From: Paramoeba atlantica
Taxonomy: Eukaryota > Discosea
DNA length: 64,000 nucleotides
Assembly: GCA_977017575.1 (NCBI GenBank)
Contig: CDRNVI010000203.1
Coordinates: forward strand, 62,001 to 126,000
Reading direction: 5' to 3'
The notes beneath the pieces were generated by a model. That model made no database searches and had not been told where the DNA came from. It saw nothing but the letters and a program-made list of their open reading frames with translations. Shown here in pieces: positions 48,601 to 60,529 of the stretch. The stretch's first letter is position 1. Each line of letters starts with the position of its first letter. The translations under genes and the position numbers were made by a program.

Positions 48601-50223
48601 TGATAACAAAAAAGTTATAACGCTGTTAATTTTCCATCAAAAATTATTTTTTTTGCTTCAAAAATTTTTTTTAACATAAAAATTTATAATGATGATTACA
48701 AAATAAGTGTTGCAACTCAAAAAAGTTGTTTAACACTGTTAATTTTCCATCAACATCATAATTTTTATTTAAAAATTTTAATCAAAATCAATTTTATAAA
48801 CATTTTTTGTAAAAAAATTAAAATTTTTACTGGAAAATTACGGTGAGATGCATAAAAATTAGATTTAAACATAAATTTATGCAAACTACCGTTTAATTTC
48901 CAACAAAATTTAAATTTTTTTCATTCAAAAATAGATTTTTTTAATTTTTCGCCGACAAAATTGAAAAAAAATTGAATTTTCATTCAAAAAGTTGTAAAAT
49001 TGAGTCTCAGGATGAAAAAGTGGAAAAAGACCACATTTTATCAATTCGACGCTAAATTAGCAAAAAATTTCAATTTCTACACCTAAATGACTGTAGAAAT
49101 TGGTGTTTTCCTACAATTTTGTGGAAACTCCTGACAAACACTGCTAAATTTCCAACAAAAAGTCAATTTGCAGGTGCTGCCCGTGGATTTTCCAACAAAA
49201 TACTAGCAAAACTACTCAAAATGCTATTTTTCCGGCAGAAAACCGTCAAAATCTGCTTTTTCTGGGCAGGAATGACAAAAACGGCCCAAAAAAGGCCCTG
49301 TCATTTTGCCCAAAAACGCAGTATTTTTTCCTGTTCTGGCCTGCAAATTAGCGGATGTCCAAGTGCCCCAAAAAAAGTGACTTGGACTCCGAGCCGACTC
49401 GAAAAGTCGTATTTTCCGGCAGAAACGAAAAAATATGCCACATTTTGTCCGACGATTATTTACAACTTTTTCTCGCATCCCATCATAGCGATTTTGCGGA
49501 TCTGCAAGTTGGGAGGGAACCAACTGCATTTTTTGGCCGTTTTGAACCCGTTTTGTAAAAAATCGCATATATAAACTCCATAATTTCCCCTCAGAAATCT
49601 GCCACTTTTGGACGCCAAAAAGTGTTTTGCAGAATCTCGAGGGCAAAATAGGAGTTTTTTGACCCGATTTTGTGAACAAAACTGGCATCAAAAACTATTC
49701 CAAATGCTCCAATCCGAATTTCAGCTATTGAACACTAAAAATGCTGAAAATCGCTATTTCGCACTGGAATTCCGCCAAAACTCCTTTTCAATGCGTATTT
49801 TGGGCGAGAAAATCGTGAATTTTATAATTTTTAAACTTTTTTTTGTATAATTTATCATTTTTAGCGCGGATTTGTATAATTTCTCGCATAATTTATTAGT
49901 TTTATAGCGTTGTAGTTAAAATTTTCATAATTTTATCATCAAAGTCATCATTTTTCTATAATTTCAAACAAAATTATTAAAAAAAATGTTGTCTCAGACG
50001 AAAAAATTGCATGAAAGTTGTTAAACAACACTAAAACTAAAAAAATATCCCGCAGAAATTAAAAAACCGTGATAAAAATTTATAAATTCAAAAGAAAAAT
50101 TTAAAAATCTTAAAAATTTATGATGAAATCATCTTCTTTGTACCAAAATCAGATGTAAACATCAAAAAATTTTTTTAAAATCACTAGTTGAAACCATCGT
50201 CTATGGTTTCTTTTGTTAATGAT
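45687..50223 (+). repeat. Array unit 11 (A first part, C last part)
   Basis: A markers run to about 48435 (ccaacctaaa). C markers begin by about 48650 (shorter T run, gtggaaactcc, agtgcccc, ctgcaagttggg). The switch differs in position from that in unit 7, so it is a separate exchange. It is 4537 bp long. Confidence 0.95.
46964..47226 (+). ncRNA. Structured block, unit 11 (A form)
   Basis: A form; helices as in unit 1. Confidence 0.5.
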
Positions 50224-53200
50224 CAATGTTTTCATTTCATTCATAACATTTTCACGTTAACTTCGTTCAACTAACTTGAATTTTATTAAAATTATGATTC
50301 ATAAAATAATTTTTTCATTGCTAAAAATAAAACCGCAATGGAAATTATTATGAAACAAGTTTTAATAATTCAAACTTAAGTTTGAACTCGAGTTATAAAA
50401 TTTTAATAACATTAATATATACTTTTAAATAACTTCTATAATTAATTCAAAAGAGAATTTATAATTAAGAACTTATAAAACTATATTTAATGATTTAAAA
50501 CTTAATAACTTGTTGTAATGTTTTCAATATAATAATATATTTACGATATATTATCTTCTTTGTTCCAAAATCAGATGTTGATTATCGTACATTCTTATTA
50601 CATGAAAACATAACAACATAAAGAATACAATAGGCACTCCTTACATTTAAATGCCCTTAATATAATTTATCGATATATTTAATTACACAAATAATTTAAA
50701 ATATAATTTATAAAATATTAATAAAGTTCATGTAAAATGTAAGAAGTTACCCTAGTTTTCCTGGTATTGTGAGTATGTTTTCATGTAATAAACATGTACG
50801 ATAATCAACATCTGATTTTGACTCAAAGCAGAGTAATCATCGTTAAATATCGTTACAAAGTTATTACAAATAAAACATAAATCACTAATAACAGGAAAAT
50901 ATTAAATACAAAAATATTTAATAAACTTCGATGCAAAAAAGCATCTTGACAATCTCTGTGTTTTTGTTAAAAAAAATAGCGTAAAACTACAAAACCATAT
51001 ATATAAAATGAAAAGTGTATAAAAAAGAAAAGCATACACTTTGATACATTCAATCGAAAAATATCTCAATCATGTATCATTAATTTTAGTATATATGGTA
51101 GGAGTTTTACCTTTACAGTGCTATTAGTCATGTTTTCATGTAATAAGAATGTACGATAATCAACATCTGATTTGCACTCAAAGTAGAGTAATCATCGTTA
51201 AATATCAGTACAAAGTCATTACAAGAAAACTAAAGATTAAAGCACTGTAAAATTGCACTAAGATTTCCTTCAGAAATTCAAGTGCAAATATCCGCCCAAC
51301 TTATAAAATATAAGTGGCGTCTATATATATTTTTTTATCGAAAAAAACGATAAATAAATAAAGATCATGATAAGATTTCTACGAAATTCAATCATGAAGC
51401 ATACACTATAGTGTATGCAAATTATTACAAAAATAATAATTTTAAAATTTTTTCTTCGAAATTCAAAGAAGAATTTATTCGAAAAAAATATAAATTTTAA
51501 TGTTTTCGTGTTTAACTACAACTTAAATTTATATATATTTCGTTAAATTAAGAGAATAATTAAACGAAACTGTTACTCGGCAAAAATAAGGGAATTTTTG
51601 AGTAACAGACCGTTCAAATTGAAAACAAAAAAACAATTTGCACGGCAATTCTTGGGGTTTTTACGCCTCACGGCTTCGTGATTGGACTAAAGAGCAGGAG
51701 CGAGAGCAAGAAAGTTTGCAGGGGTAGTTGAGTTAGCTATTCCCGGTGGAAGCTAACCTCGATTCTTTAGTCTTTAGTTGTGGTAATTTGGGATAGTGAA
51801 GTAAAATTTTTAAAGTTCACTATCGACAATTACTATTCTCTTTCATCTTTTGGCGTGCATTGCTAATTGATCCCAATAGACAATCACATTCAGAAATGAT
51901 CGTTGCTATCCCTATATGTATGTAAAATATCATACATAAGAATCAATAAGATCTATTTCGTCTCCTCTTTCATCCTTTTAACATAGCAAGACTAATCTAT
52001 ATTATATAATTATTATTCAACTTTTTTAATTATATTTTATCTGCTTGAACACCATAGTTCGATAAAAAATAAATAAAAAGATGAATAAATAACTAAAAAA
52101 TAAAGATAGACAAGAACAAGAATAGTTTAGTTTAATTCCGTGTTAAATCCTCAATCCTTAAGTCGGATTTGTCACTCCATATACGATCAAACTTTATTTA
52201 CTTAAATTTTTACAAAGATAGTAAAATTAAAAGTATAAAGATGATCTAGCTCACCAGTTTTATTTAAATTAAAATCTTACACAATGATTTTATATTTATA
52301 AACTACTCGCTTCCATCGACCCTCGACTTTGTTGAAGTTTAAGTTTTTGAGTTTACGATATTAAAGAGAAAAAAAATATTATTGCGCTCTATTGGTGGGG
52401 CTTTCGTTAAATTATTAAAAGCTCAACGTCATTGTTCGCGTTTTACGTTACACTCCACAAGCTAAACAAGTGCGTTCTGCCTTAATAATCACTACCCCTC
52501 ACCAAAAGGTCGCAATAATATATGTTTTTAGCGTTTAAGATCTGGAGACCATTTTCAAAATAGAAAATGTCAATCGCTTTTTTCTTACGCAAGTACGTCA
52601 AAAAAATCGTTTTTCTCCATGAGCTAAAACGAGTTAGTTCGATCGGGCTTTTTTTGATGCTTTTTTTGGATCGCAGCTTCAACAAAAAAAAATTTCCGCT
52701 GCTGTTTTCCAACAAAGAAAATTATAAAAAAATAATTTTGTTGTTGTCAAATACGATCTTTTAAAATATAAAATTTTTTTTATCGTTATAAATTTTATTC
52801 CGACATAAATTTGTTGGAAAAGTAACAGTAAAAAGTTGTTAATGAAAAAAAAATAAATTCATTAACAACAACGTTGATGAAAAATAACAATCAACGCTGT
52901 TAAATTTCCAACAAAATAATGTCAGAAAAAAATTTCTGCCGAAATAATTTAGCTGATTAAATTTTTATCACGACAAAAATATTTTTTTGTTGATCAATTA
53001 AATCGTTATTAACAAAAAAGTTATAACGCTGTTAATTTTCCAACATAAAAATTTTTTATCTCTCAAAAAATATTTTTTGATGTTCAAAGTTATCGTTTGA
53101 TAACAAAAAAGTTATAACGCTGTAACTTTTCCAACAAAAAAAATTTTTTTTCGTGTTAAAAATTATTTTTGATCAATAAAAATTATTTTCGATGTTCAAA

Positions 53201-54180
53201 TTCATCGTTTGATAACAAAAAAGTTATAACGCTGTTAATTTTCCATCAAAAATTATTTTTTTTGCTTCAAAAATTTTTTTTAACATAAAAATTTATAATG
53301 ATGATTACAAAATAAGTGTTGCAACTCAAAAAAGTTGTTTAACACTGTTAATTTTCCATCAACATCATAATTTTTATTTAAAAATTTTAATCAAAATCAA
53401 TTTTATAAACATTTTTTGTAAAAAAATTAAAATTTTTACTGGAAAATTACGGTGAGATGCATAAAAATTAGATTTAAACATAAATTTATGCAAACTACCG
53501 TTTAATTTCCAACAAAATTTAAATTTTTTTCATTCAAAAATAGATTTTTTTAATTTTTCGCCGACAAAATTGAAAAAAAATTGAATTTTCATTCAAAAAG
53601 TTGTAAAATTGAGTCTCAGGATGAAAAAGTGGAAAAAGACCACATTTTATCAATTCGACGCTAAATTAGCAAAAAATTTCAATTTCTACACCTAAATGAC
53701 TGTAGAAATTGGTGTTTTCCTACAATTTTGTGGAAACTCCTGACAAACACTGCTAAATTTCCAACAAAAAGTCAATTTGCAGGTGCTGCCCGTGGATTTT
53801 CCAACAAAATACTAGCAAAACTACTCAAAATGCTATTTTTCCGGCAGAAAACCGTCAAAATCTGCTTTTTCTGGGCAGGAATGACAAAAACGGCCCAAAA
53901 AAGGCCCTGTCATTTTGCCCAAAAACGCAGTATTTTTTCCTGTTCTGGCCTGCAAATTAGCGGATGTCCAAGTGCCCCAAAAAAAGTGACTTGGACTCCG
54001 AGCCGACTCGAAAAGTCGTATTTTCCGGCAGAAACGAAAAAATATGCCACATTTTGTCCGACGATTATTTACAACTTTTTCTCGCATCCCATCATAGCGA
54101 TTTTGCGGATCTGCAAGTTGGGAGGGAACCAACTGCATTTTTTGGCCGTTTTGAACCCGTTTTGTAAAAAATCGCATATA
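50224..54180 (+). repeat. Array unit 12 (type C, truncated at 3' side)
   Basis: It is type C from start to end: C hairpin set, gattggactaaagagcaggagc, ggtggaagc and gatagtgaa. It stops after gcatata at 54180. Intact units continue taaactcc at this point, whereas here gaaacatg follows, so only the AAAC after the break is shared. About 650 bp of the unit are missing. It marks the right end of the array. Confidence 0.96.
51571..51833 (+). ncRNA. Structured block, unit 12 (C form)
   Basis: This is the full C form. H6 has t51797 paired with a51819, the same compensated pair as in unit 7. It also has gattgg, gcaggagcg and ggtggaagc. Confidence 0.55.
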
Positions 54181-54810
54181 GAAACATGAGAGGGGAGCAG
54201 AATCAATAGAGAAAACAAGAGAAAAGAAAGAGAAACAGAAACTCTGGATCAAAACCTTTATGGAAAAGATCCCCAGCCAACACAAACAGAACAAGAAAAC
54301 AACAACAAAAAAACAGAAAAGCAAGAAGAAGAACAACAAAAGGAATCACAACTGAGAAGAGCACAGAATCGCTGAAACTCAACTCAAATCGGAATCCCAA
54401 GTCTACACAGCAACTAAAGAAGGAAGAAAACAACAAAAGATGATAACAACAAAAGAAGAGAACAGAAAGCAAGCAAGGCAAGCCAAAAGATCACAAAGGA
54501 AAGCAAAGAGAGAGAGAGAAAGCAACAAGAAAGCAGAAAGAAAGCAAAAGGTGGCAAAGTGGCAAGAAAAAAGGGCAAAAACGTGAATGTGAAAACTGAA
54601 TAAAAGGAGTGCTAAAAATCTCATGATTTTGGCTAAAATTACGATAAAATGGCACGCAGCTGTCTGTGAGGCTCAGGGCTCTCCGAAAGGACCAAAACTC
54701 ATGATAAAAGGTATCAAGGAAGCTTAGGGAAGGCTCAGGGAAGCTCAAGGAACTGAAAAGGCACTGAAAGGCACAACTTCTGTGTTGGAAGCAGGTTTCA
54801 CCTCAATAAA
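54181..54810 (+). other. A-rich, purine-biased stretch ending at AATAAA
   Basis: It begins at the array break. The first 400 bases are strongly A-rich and T-poor, with a short AG run near 54507-54520. 54620-54780 is more balanced and repeats ggctcaggg (near 54667 and 54729) and ctcatgat. AATAAA stands at 54805-54810, followed by a T/G-rich stretch, the layout of a vertebrate- or plant-like poly(A) site. The minus-strand open frames (54203-54748) are pyrimidine-run artefacts rich in F, L, S and C. It may be the truncated 3' end of a transcribed or mobile sequence; unproven. Confidence 0.4.
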
Positions 54811-54840
54811 TTGTCATTTTGTTGAAATTGGATTTGGAGT

Positions 54841-55440
54841 AAAGGATTGAAATTTTGTTAGAATTGTTGGAGTGATTGAATAGAAAGTATTTAATAGAAA
54901 GTTTAGTTTTATAGAACTGATTAAAAATCGTAATTTGGTTGGGTTTGAAAAGATTAAGAAAGTGGAAGTTGAATTATTGTTTGTGGAGTTGAAAATATTT
55001 TATAAAAAGTTAGTTTTTGTTGAGAAAAAAATAGATTAAATTAAATTTGAATGACTTAAAGTATTGGTGGTAGTTGATTTTAAATAAAAAGATAGGAATT
55101 TGTTACTTCTTCTTCAAATGGAACAAAGGTGGAATTTGATTGAAAAAACTAAAGTAGTAATTGTTGAATTATAGATTTGTTTTGATCTATTGAATAGGAG
55201 GAAGTAGAATTAGAGTAGAATTGTTGAACATAGTCAAATGTTGGTTTTGAAATCATTGGTTCAAAAGTTAGTGAATTAGTGTTTAATTGTAATTGTTTCA
55301 TTTTTATTGAAGGAGAGTGGAGTATTAATGAACTGAAGATAGGTTTTTCAGGTTGTAAGAATTGGTTAGTTTTAGTTGATAAAAGAGATTGTTGAAGTTT
55401 TGATGATTAGGAAAGTGGGAAATCTTGTAGAGATGAGGTT
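54841..55440 (+). other. C-depleted stretch (18 C in 600 bases)
   Basis: Line-by-line counting gives 0, 2, 0, 1, 5, 2, 3, 2, 2 and 1 C per 60 bases, while G is common (14 in the first line). One CpG is present. No open frame or repeat was recognised. The asymmetry is far beyond ordinary AT-richness. Confidence 0.8.
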
Positions 55441-58400
55441 GCTGATAATGAGTGATCAGTTTTCTTATTTATGTTGGCTTTTTTTTACTTTTTTTTATTT
55501 GAAAGGGAATTAAAAATGTAATCTTCTAAATGATTGTGTTGTGTGGAATGTAGGGAAGGTTTTAAAGTTTGTTTCTTATTATTTTAAGAATGTGTAATCT
55601 GAGGTTGCTTGGGGATCATCAAGGAAAGAGGAGAGGTTTCTTGGGCTGATTTTTCTTTCTTTTTATGCTTTGGCATTTCCTTTCCTTGCTAAAACTCCTT
55701 TGAGGCTTTTTGGTTGGTTGATTTTTGCTAAGAGAAATGATAATCAGTGTTCAAAGTCTTGATAAAAAAGTAATCAAAACTTGGAAAAAGAGAATCCACT
55801 CTATTCAATTAAATATTTTCTTTAATCAATAGTGTTGAGTAAATGAATTCAAAAACATTTCTTGAATTGAGTGATTTGAAGGGGTTTAACTTCTCTAAAA
55901 TTATTTAACTAGTTGTAGGGAAATTATTTTCTTAAATAGAAATGAAAACTTCATTCAGCAATGAATCAAAGAGTTTTTTTTTACTCAAAACCAGCAAATA
56001 ATTTTTTAGAAGTAGAAGTGGATAGAGTTAGTGATGTTAATGGATTCTATGGTTCATCATAAGAATTACTTCCAACAAAAAGATTTCTTTGATTTTGAAA
56101 GAGTAAGTAGAGTTGGAGCAAGCAAAAATATCTTTGTTTCTCCTAACTACAGAGGGTTTCAACTTAACCAACAAGTAGTTTCTTTTCATTGAAGATAAGA
56201 GGCCTTAAAAGAGGAGAGAAAGTTTTGTTATTTTACAAATTCTATAATTTTCTAGGATCCAAATACCAAAAGGAACTTTCTTCAAGAACCTCTTCTCAAA
56301 TCCAGAACTGAGGGTGGTAAATTGAAGACTCATCAATTCCTGAGCTAACTTTCCAGTAAATTGATGAAAAAAAGTAACCTTCTTTTTTGTTTGTTTACTA
56401 AAGTTAAAATATTTTTTTTTCTTAGAGTTAATTTGAGGAGAGTTTGTATCCACTTTTATTATAGTTTTGAAGGTGGGGGAGATTCATACCAACTATGATA
56501 TTCACTTCAAAAAATCCAATAGGAATCACCACAATAATTTGAGTATTTAACATAACTGGGGTAAAATGCTATGTTGCAATCACAATAATTGAACCCTATG
56601 ATTTTTTTGTTGTTGAAAAATTTTAAAAAGAAGTGGTGATTAAATATTTCAAATGTAATTTATAGAGTAAGTAGGGCAAAAAATTTGAGGAATTTAAGAA
56701 AAATGGATTGCTTTCAAAACACTTATAAGATTTTACAAGAATTGAACATTTCTTAGGAAAACTTATCAAAGCAAATCTAATTGAAAATTTGGAATTTAAA
56801 AATTGAAGAAAGTGAAGGAAATCATAGTATTTTTGAGTTTAAAGAAAGTAGAGTTCATTTTTGAGGCTATTTTCTCACATTTGATCACATGATTACATGT
56901 TGAATGCATTCCTATTTGAATTGTTACTTCTAGGAGATTCCTTCCAAAGCTCAAAGAAAGGCCTTTACCTCTTTTGATTTTGCTTTTTTGATGAAAGGAT
57001 TGAAAATCTTTTAGTTTGACAATGAATTAGAAGGGGAGTTAAATAACAAATGGGATTGGAAAGGTTGACTTCAAATTTATTTAGAATTAAATGATAAATT
57101 CAAAATTTTGGAACAACTTTCAGATCAATCAGATGGGTTTTTGAAGCACTTGAATTTATTGGTTGAGGAAAATCTTTTAAATGTCTTTTCTGGGAATTTA
57201 TACATTTCATCTCAGAGTGGTCATAATAACATATTTTTTTACTCTCAGGTAGCTTCAGAAGAGGAGATTTATGAAATGTTAATTTTTCAATCTTTGCTTC
57301 TCTCTTTGAACCTCCTTCTATCAAAATATAAACAAAATACTCAGGAGTGAAACTTCATAGCTTTTGGACTTTATGAAATTCAAAACTCTTTAATGGAGAA
57401 TATCACTTGATGAAATGGATAATTAGATTAAAACAGAATTCAAACTTTTTTGTAAAACAAATTGGAATGTATAAGAAATTTTAAATAACTTGGAAGAAAA
57501 CAGGAAAAAATATGAGAGTTCAACTTCTAATGAAATATACTCAACAAATTTGGATTAGAAGAGATCATGGAACCTTCCTCCATAAAGATGCTTCAAACTT
57601 CAGTTTGTTATTTTGCTAATATTTGAGTTTTGATTGGAGGGAAAGTGATTGTAGTATTGGTTTCTTAAACTTCAAATTCTTTGGAAAAATTCACCAAAAT
57701 CTGCAATAACTCTTCATACTTGTTATTACTTTTACATGAGTTTGCCACTTGATTTAGGGTTGAAAATGATGGGTGTGTCTTTTATTAATCATAAAAAAAA
57801 TCAAATCCTTTGAAAAACTAAATAAAAAGAAAGCAACACACAAACCAAAGCTCTTAAAAAAATTGATTAAAGTGAAATTGATAAAAAACTTTTAAATTTT
57901 ATTTCTCATCACCATTTTCTTTCAAGAAAATTTCAATTTCAAGATTATACATTTATGTGAGGAAAAAGTCTTCTTGAGCAGCTTAAATCAATTTTAAGTC
58001 TATTATCACTTTATTTCTTTGATTTAAATTTATTTAAATTGCTTGAATTTCTTATGGAATATTCAAAGAGATTTGATATTAATTTGCTAAAAAAAAATTG
58101 TATTGAAAATGAAGTCCAGTTGTAAGAACTTTAATGTTTAAATTTGCAAAACTTTGTTGATTACTCTGATAGAAGTGTATACAATTCAAGTAATGGATTT
58201 GCTCCCTAGCTTTTGTTGCTCAAGGTTGCAAATTCCCAAACTAATAATATGTATCTGTTGTGTAAGCTTCCAGAATATGAAAATAAATTCATCAGATAGA
58301 ACCTATCTCTTCTCTCCAATCCATAAAGCTTTCCTTCCAAGAACCAATTTTTTTTTCAAAATTAATGGTGACTGTTTCATGATTTAACCCTTTTGAGGGA

Positions 58401-58710
58401 TCACTTGTTAGCATTTGAAAACATTTTCAAAAAGTAATTTACAATAATATTGTGGATGGTTGATTTGGATTGTAATAAAAGATTTTTTTGATATTCTTCA
58501 ATACTTGCTGCATTTGAGTGCTCATGTATCATTCCAATTTTCAATTTCCATCATTATCAACTTAGAATTAAAAAGAAATTTTGCATTTAGAAAATACAAA
58601 GACCAGCAACTTCAATAATTTGGTTTTCAATGAGTAATTCTTTTTTTTTTTTTGAAGCAAACTTTATTCAATTAGTAGTTTTTAATTTAAGCCATTTGAA
58701 TTACATTAAA
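55441..58710. other. AT-rich, C-poor sequence without recognised genes
   Basis: C rises but stays low. Short open frames at 56205-56453 (-), 57100-57324 (-), 57108-57350 (+) and 58154-58387 (+) have no motif I know, and two of them overlap on opposite strands. A run of T at about 58641-58653 precedes the boundary at 58711. I see no promoter, RNA gene or repeat to name. Confidence 0.4.
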
Positions 58711-58903
58711 TGTGAAGTGGCCAGGAGTTTGGAGAAGGAAAGAGTGGGCAGGTGAAGGAAAGAAGGAAAGGGAAGAAAGGGAAAAGAAAGAAAGAGAAAA
58801 GTCAAGAGCAAATCATGGGAAAGATTGGTGGCGCATTGCAAGGGGAAACCAACCAAGTAAGTTTATTCCTTTTACCAACAAACAAAAGAAGTATTCATAT
58901 GGG
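58711..58903 (+). repeat. 193-bp direct repeat, copy 1
   Basis: It starts sharply at tgtgaagtggccagg. It holds a purine tract (about 58730-58800), an ATG at 58815 opening MGKIGGALQGETNQ, and a consensus splice donor GTAAGT at 58857-58862. It differs from copy 2 at five bases by eye (about 97% identity). Two differences are TG here for CG in copy 2, as cytosine methylation decay gives. It marks the change from C-poor to T-poor composition. The right limit is unknown because copy 2 runs off the window. It could be a first exon, a terminal repeat or another dispersed repeat. Confidence 0.75.
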
Positions 58904-59762
58904 ACAACAAATATAACAAGTGTGGAATTGACAAGAAGCAAAACAGAATGAAAGACAAAAACACACAAGAAAAAGGACACGGTGGAGAGATTAAATCACA
59001 GATAAATGTTATAGAACACAGGATTAATTGACATAAAGATTATATAAAATAGACAAATAAGATGGTGTGAAAATATTAAGGAAACAACTTGATTTCAGAG
59101 TGAGAACTGGGTGGGAAGAGCTCAGATGAGAGAGACAGGAATACATGCAGAATCAGAACAGTTTGTACAGTCTTACAAATGTTCATCAGGGATATTCACA
59201 CAACAGGGGAGCACAGTGGTGTACAAAGAGAAACAGATTAATTTGCACAACATGGAATCAGTTCACACCAGAATTCTGACATATCCTTTCAAATGAATAT
59301 GTTTCACATAAATCAGAAGAAGGAATTTCACAACACATCAGAAATCAAGAACAATTAAAGCAAAGCAGCAAGACAAATGGGATTTACATTTAACACAGCA
59401 AATCAAAATGAAACGTACAGACAAAGACCCATCATTGAACCAAATATCAAGCCATCAAGAAAATCAAAATAAATCACAAAATCACAAGAACAAAGATCAG
59501 TCGAACAGAATAGAAAAACATAAGGGATTGGTGCAGAAGCAATTAATAATCCAAAACATATTACTTTGAAGCAAAAGAGGGATCGACACAAGAGCACAAG
59601 AGATAATCAGAGAACTTAAGGCATGGACATAGAGAACAAGACAGAAAAATTCAATTCAGGAATTCAAAAATAATACAACCCAGAAAAGAAGAAATCGATC
59701 CAACAAAAACAGCAGGGAAAAGGAAGAGAGGGATTTGTGTTCACTACTGGAGACACAGGTGG

Positions 59763-59894
59763 TGCATTGAATTCTCAGAAATGCTATGTTCACTCATCAT
59801 TGAGTGAGGATTGGAAGGAAGAAAGGATAAGTGTTCAACAGGAATCACTATTGCATAGTTCCTCTGGGTATGCTACATTTACTCATCATTGAGA
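59763..59894 (+). repeat. Imperfect tandem duplication, period about 89 bp
   Basis: tgcattgaattctc...atgctatgttcactcatcattgag (59763-59804) recurs as ttgcatagttcctc...atgctacatttactcatcattgag (59851-59894). The copies are divergent, so the duplication is old. Confidence 0.6.
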
Positions 59895-60450
59895 GAGGAA
59901 GGTGCTGAAGATGTTGAAAAGAAGAATCTTTCAGAGAGAAGCAAAACAAGTCATCATAAGATGAATCAGTGAGATTGAGAGTAGAAAATCAAAATGATTT
60001 CAACAGAAACAAAGAAATCAAAAGTCCAGCAGAAATTATTAAGGTGTCACAAGCTTCAGAGATGATTGGGAACGGTCAAGAAGGACATTGGACAGAGAGC
60101 AACAGGAATGAAGTGCAACAACAACAAAAAAGACAAAAAAAGATCATCCAGAATAGTGCTGAAAACATGGTTCAGAGGCAAAGCATTCCAGGTATGCATT
60201 TCCAAAATTCAGGGGATGAATTTTCAAAGATAAATCACACATCACGTATGTAGAAACAAATATGTTGTCACACAAAGGATAAATGTTGATCAAATCAACA
60301 AATGTTACAATTGCATTGAGATTTGAGAAGAGAGGTGAGAAGAACACAAGCCGAAAGAAGAACATTGAGGAAAAATATCATGGGGCCAGTGAAAATCCAT
60401 TGCAAGGGTGAGAAAAACAAAGACTCAGAGAATCAGAGAAAATAAAACTC

Positions 60451-60529
60451 AGAACTCCCTTGAAAGAACAAAGACGAGGCAATGGAGTCACAAAAGAACA
60501 AAGAGGGGACATGAGAACTCCCTTCAAAG
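60451..60529 (+). repeat. Short direct repeat, period about 63 bp
   Basis: agaactcccttgaaag (60451-60466) recurs as agaactcccttcaaag (60514-60529), each copy near aagaacaaaga. Probably a small old duplication. Confidence 0.5.

Larger units (their letters stand above)
1..54180. repeat. Tandem array of a 4.54-4.66 kb AT-rich unit
   Basis: Eleven complete units and one truncated unit lie head to tail without spacers. I set the unit start at the recurring (c/a)aatgttttcatttcattc; starts are 1, 4537, 9193, 13850, 18388, 22926, 27464, 32003, 36611, 41149, 45687 and 50224. Unit lengths are 4536-4539 (A-like), 4656-4657 (B-like first half) and 4608 (C-like first half). Units 4, 5 and 6 look almost identical, as do 9 and 10, so the array is being homogenised. 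The left edge lies outside the window. The unit is far longer than a normal centromeric satellite and contains no recognisable rRNA, snRNA or histone gene. Macrosatellite is a fair descriptive name; function unknown. Confidence 0.98.

Noticed and set aside
1-54180. rDNA, 5S, snRNA or histone gene array
   Set aside because: None of the diagnostic sequences of these genes was seen in any unit.
57100-57350. Open frames of 74 (-) and 80 (+) codons
   Set aside because: Opposite-strand overlap, no recognised motif and no supporting promoter or splice layout.
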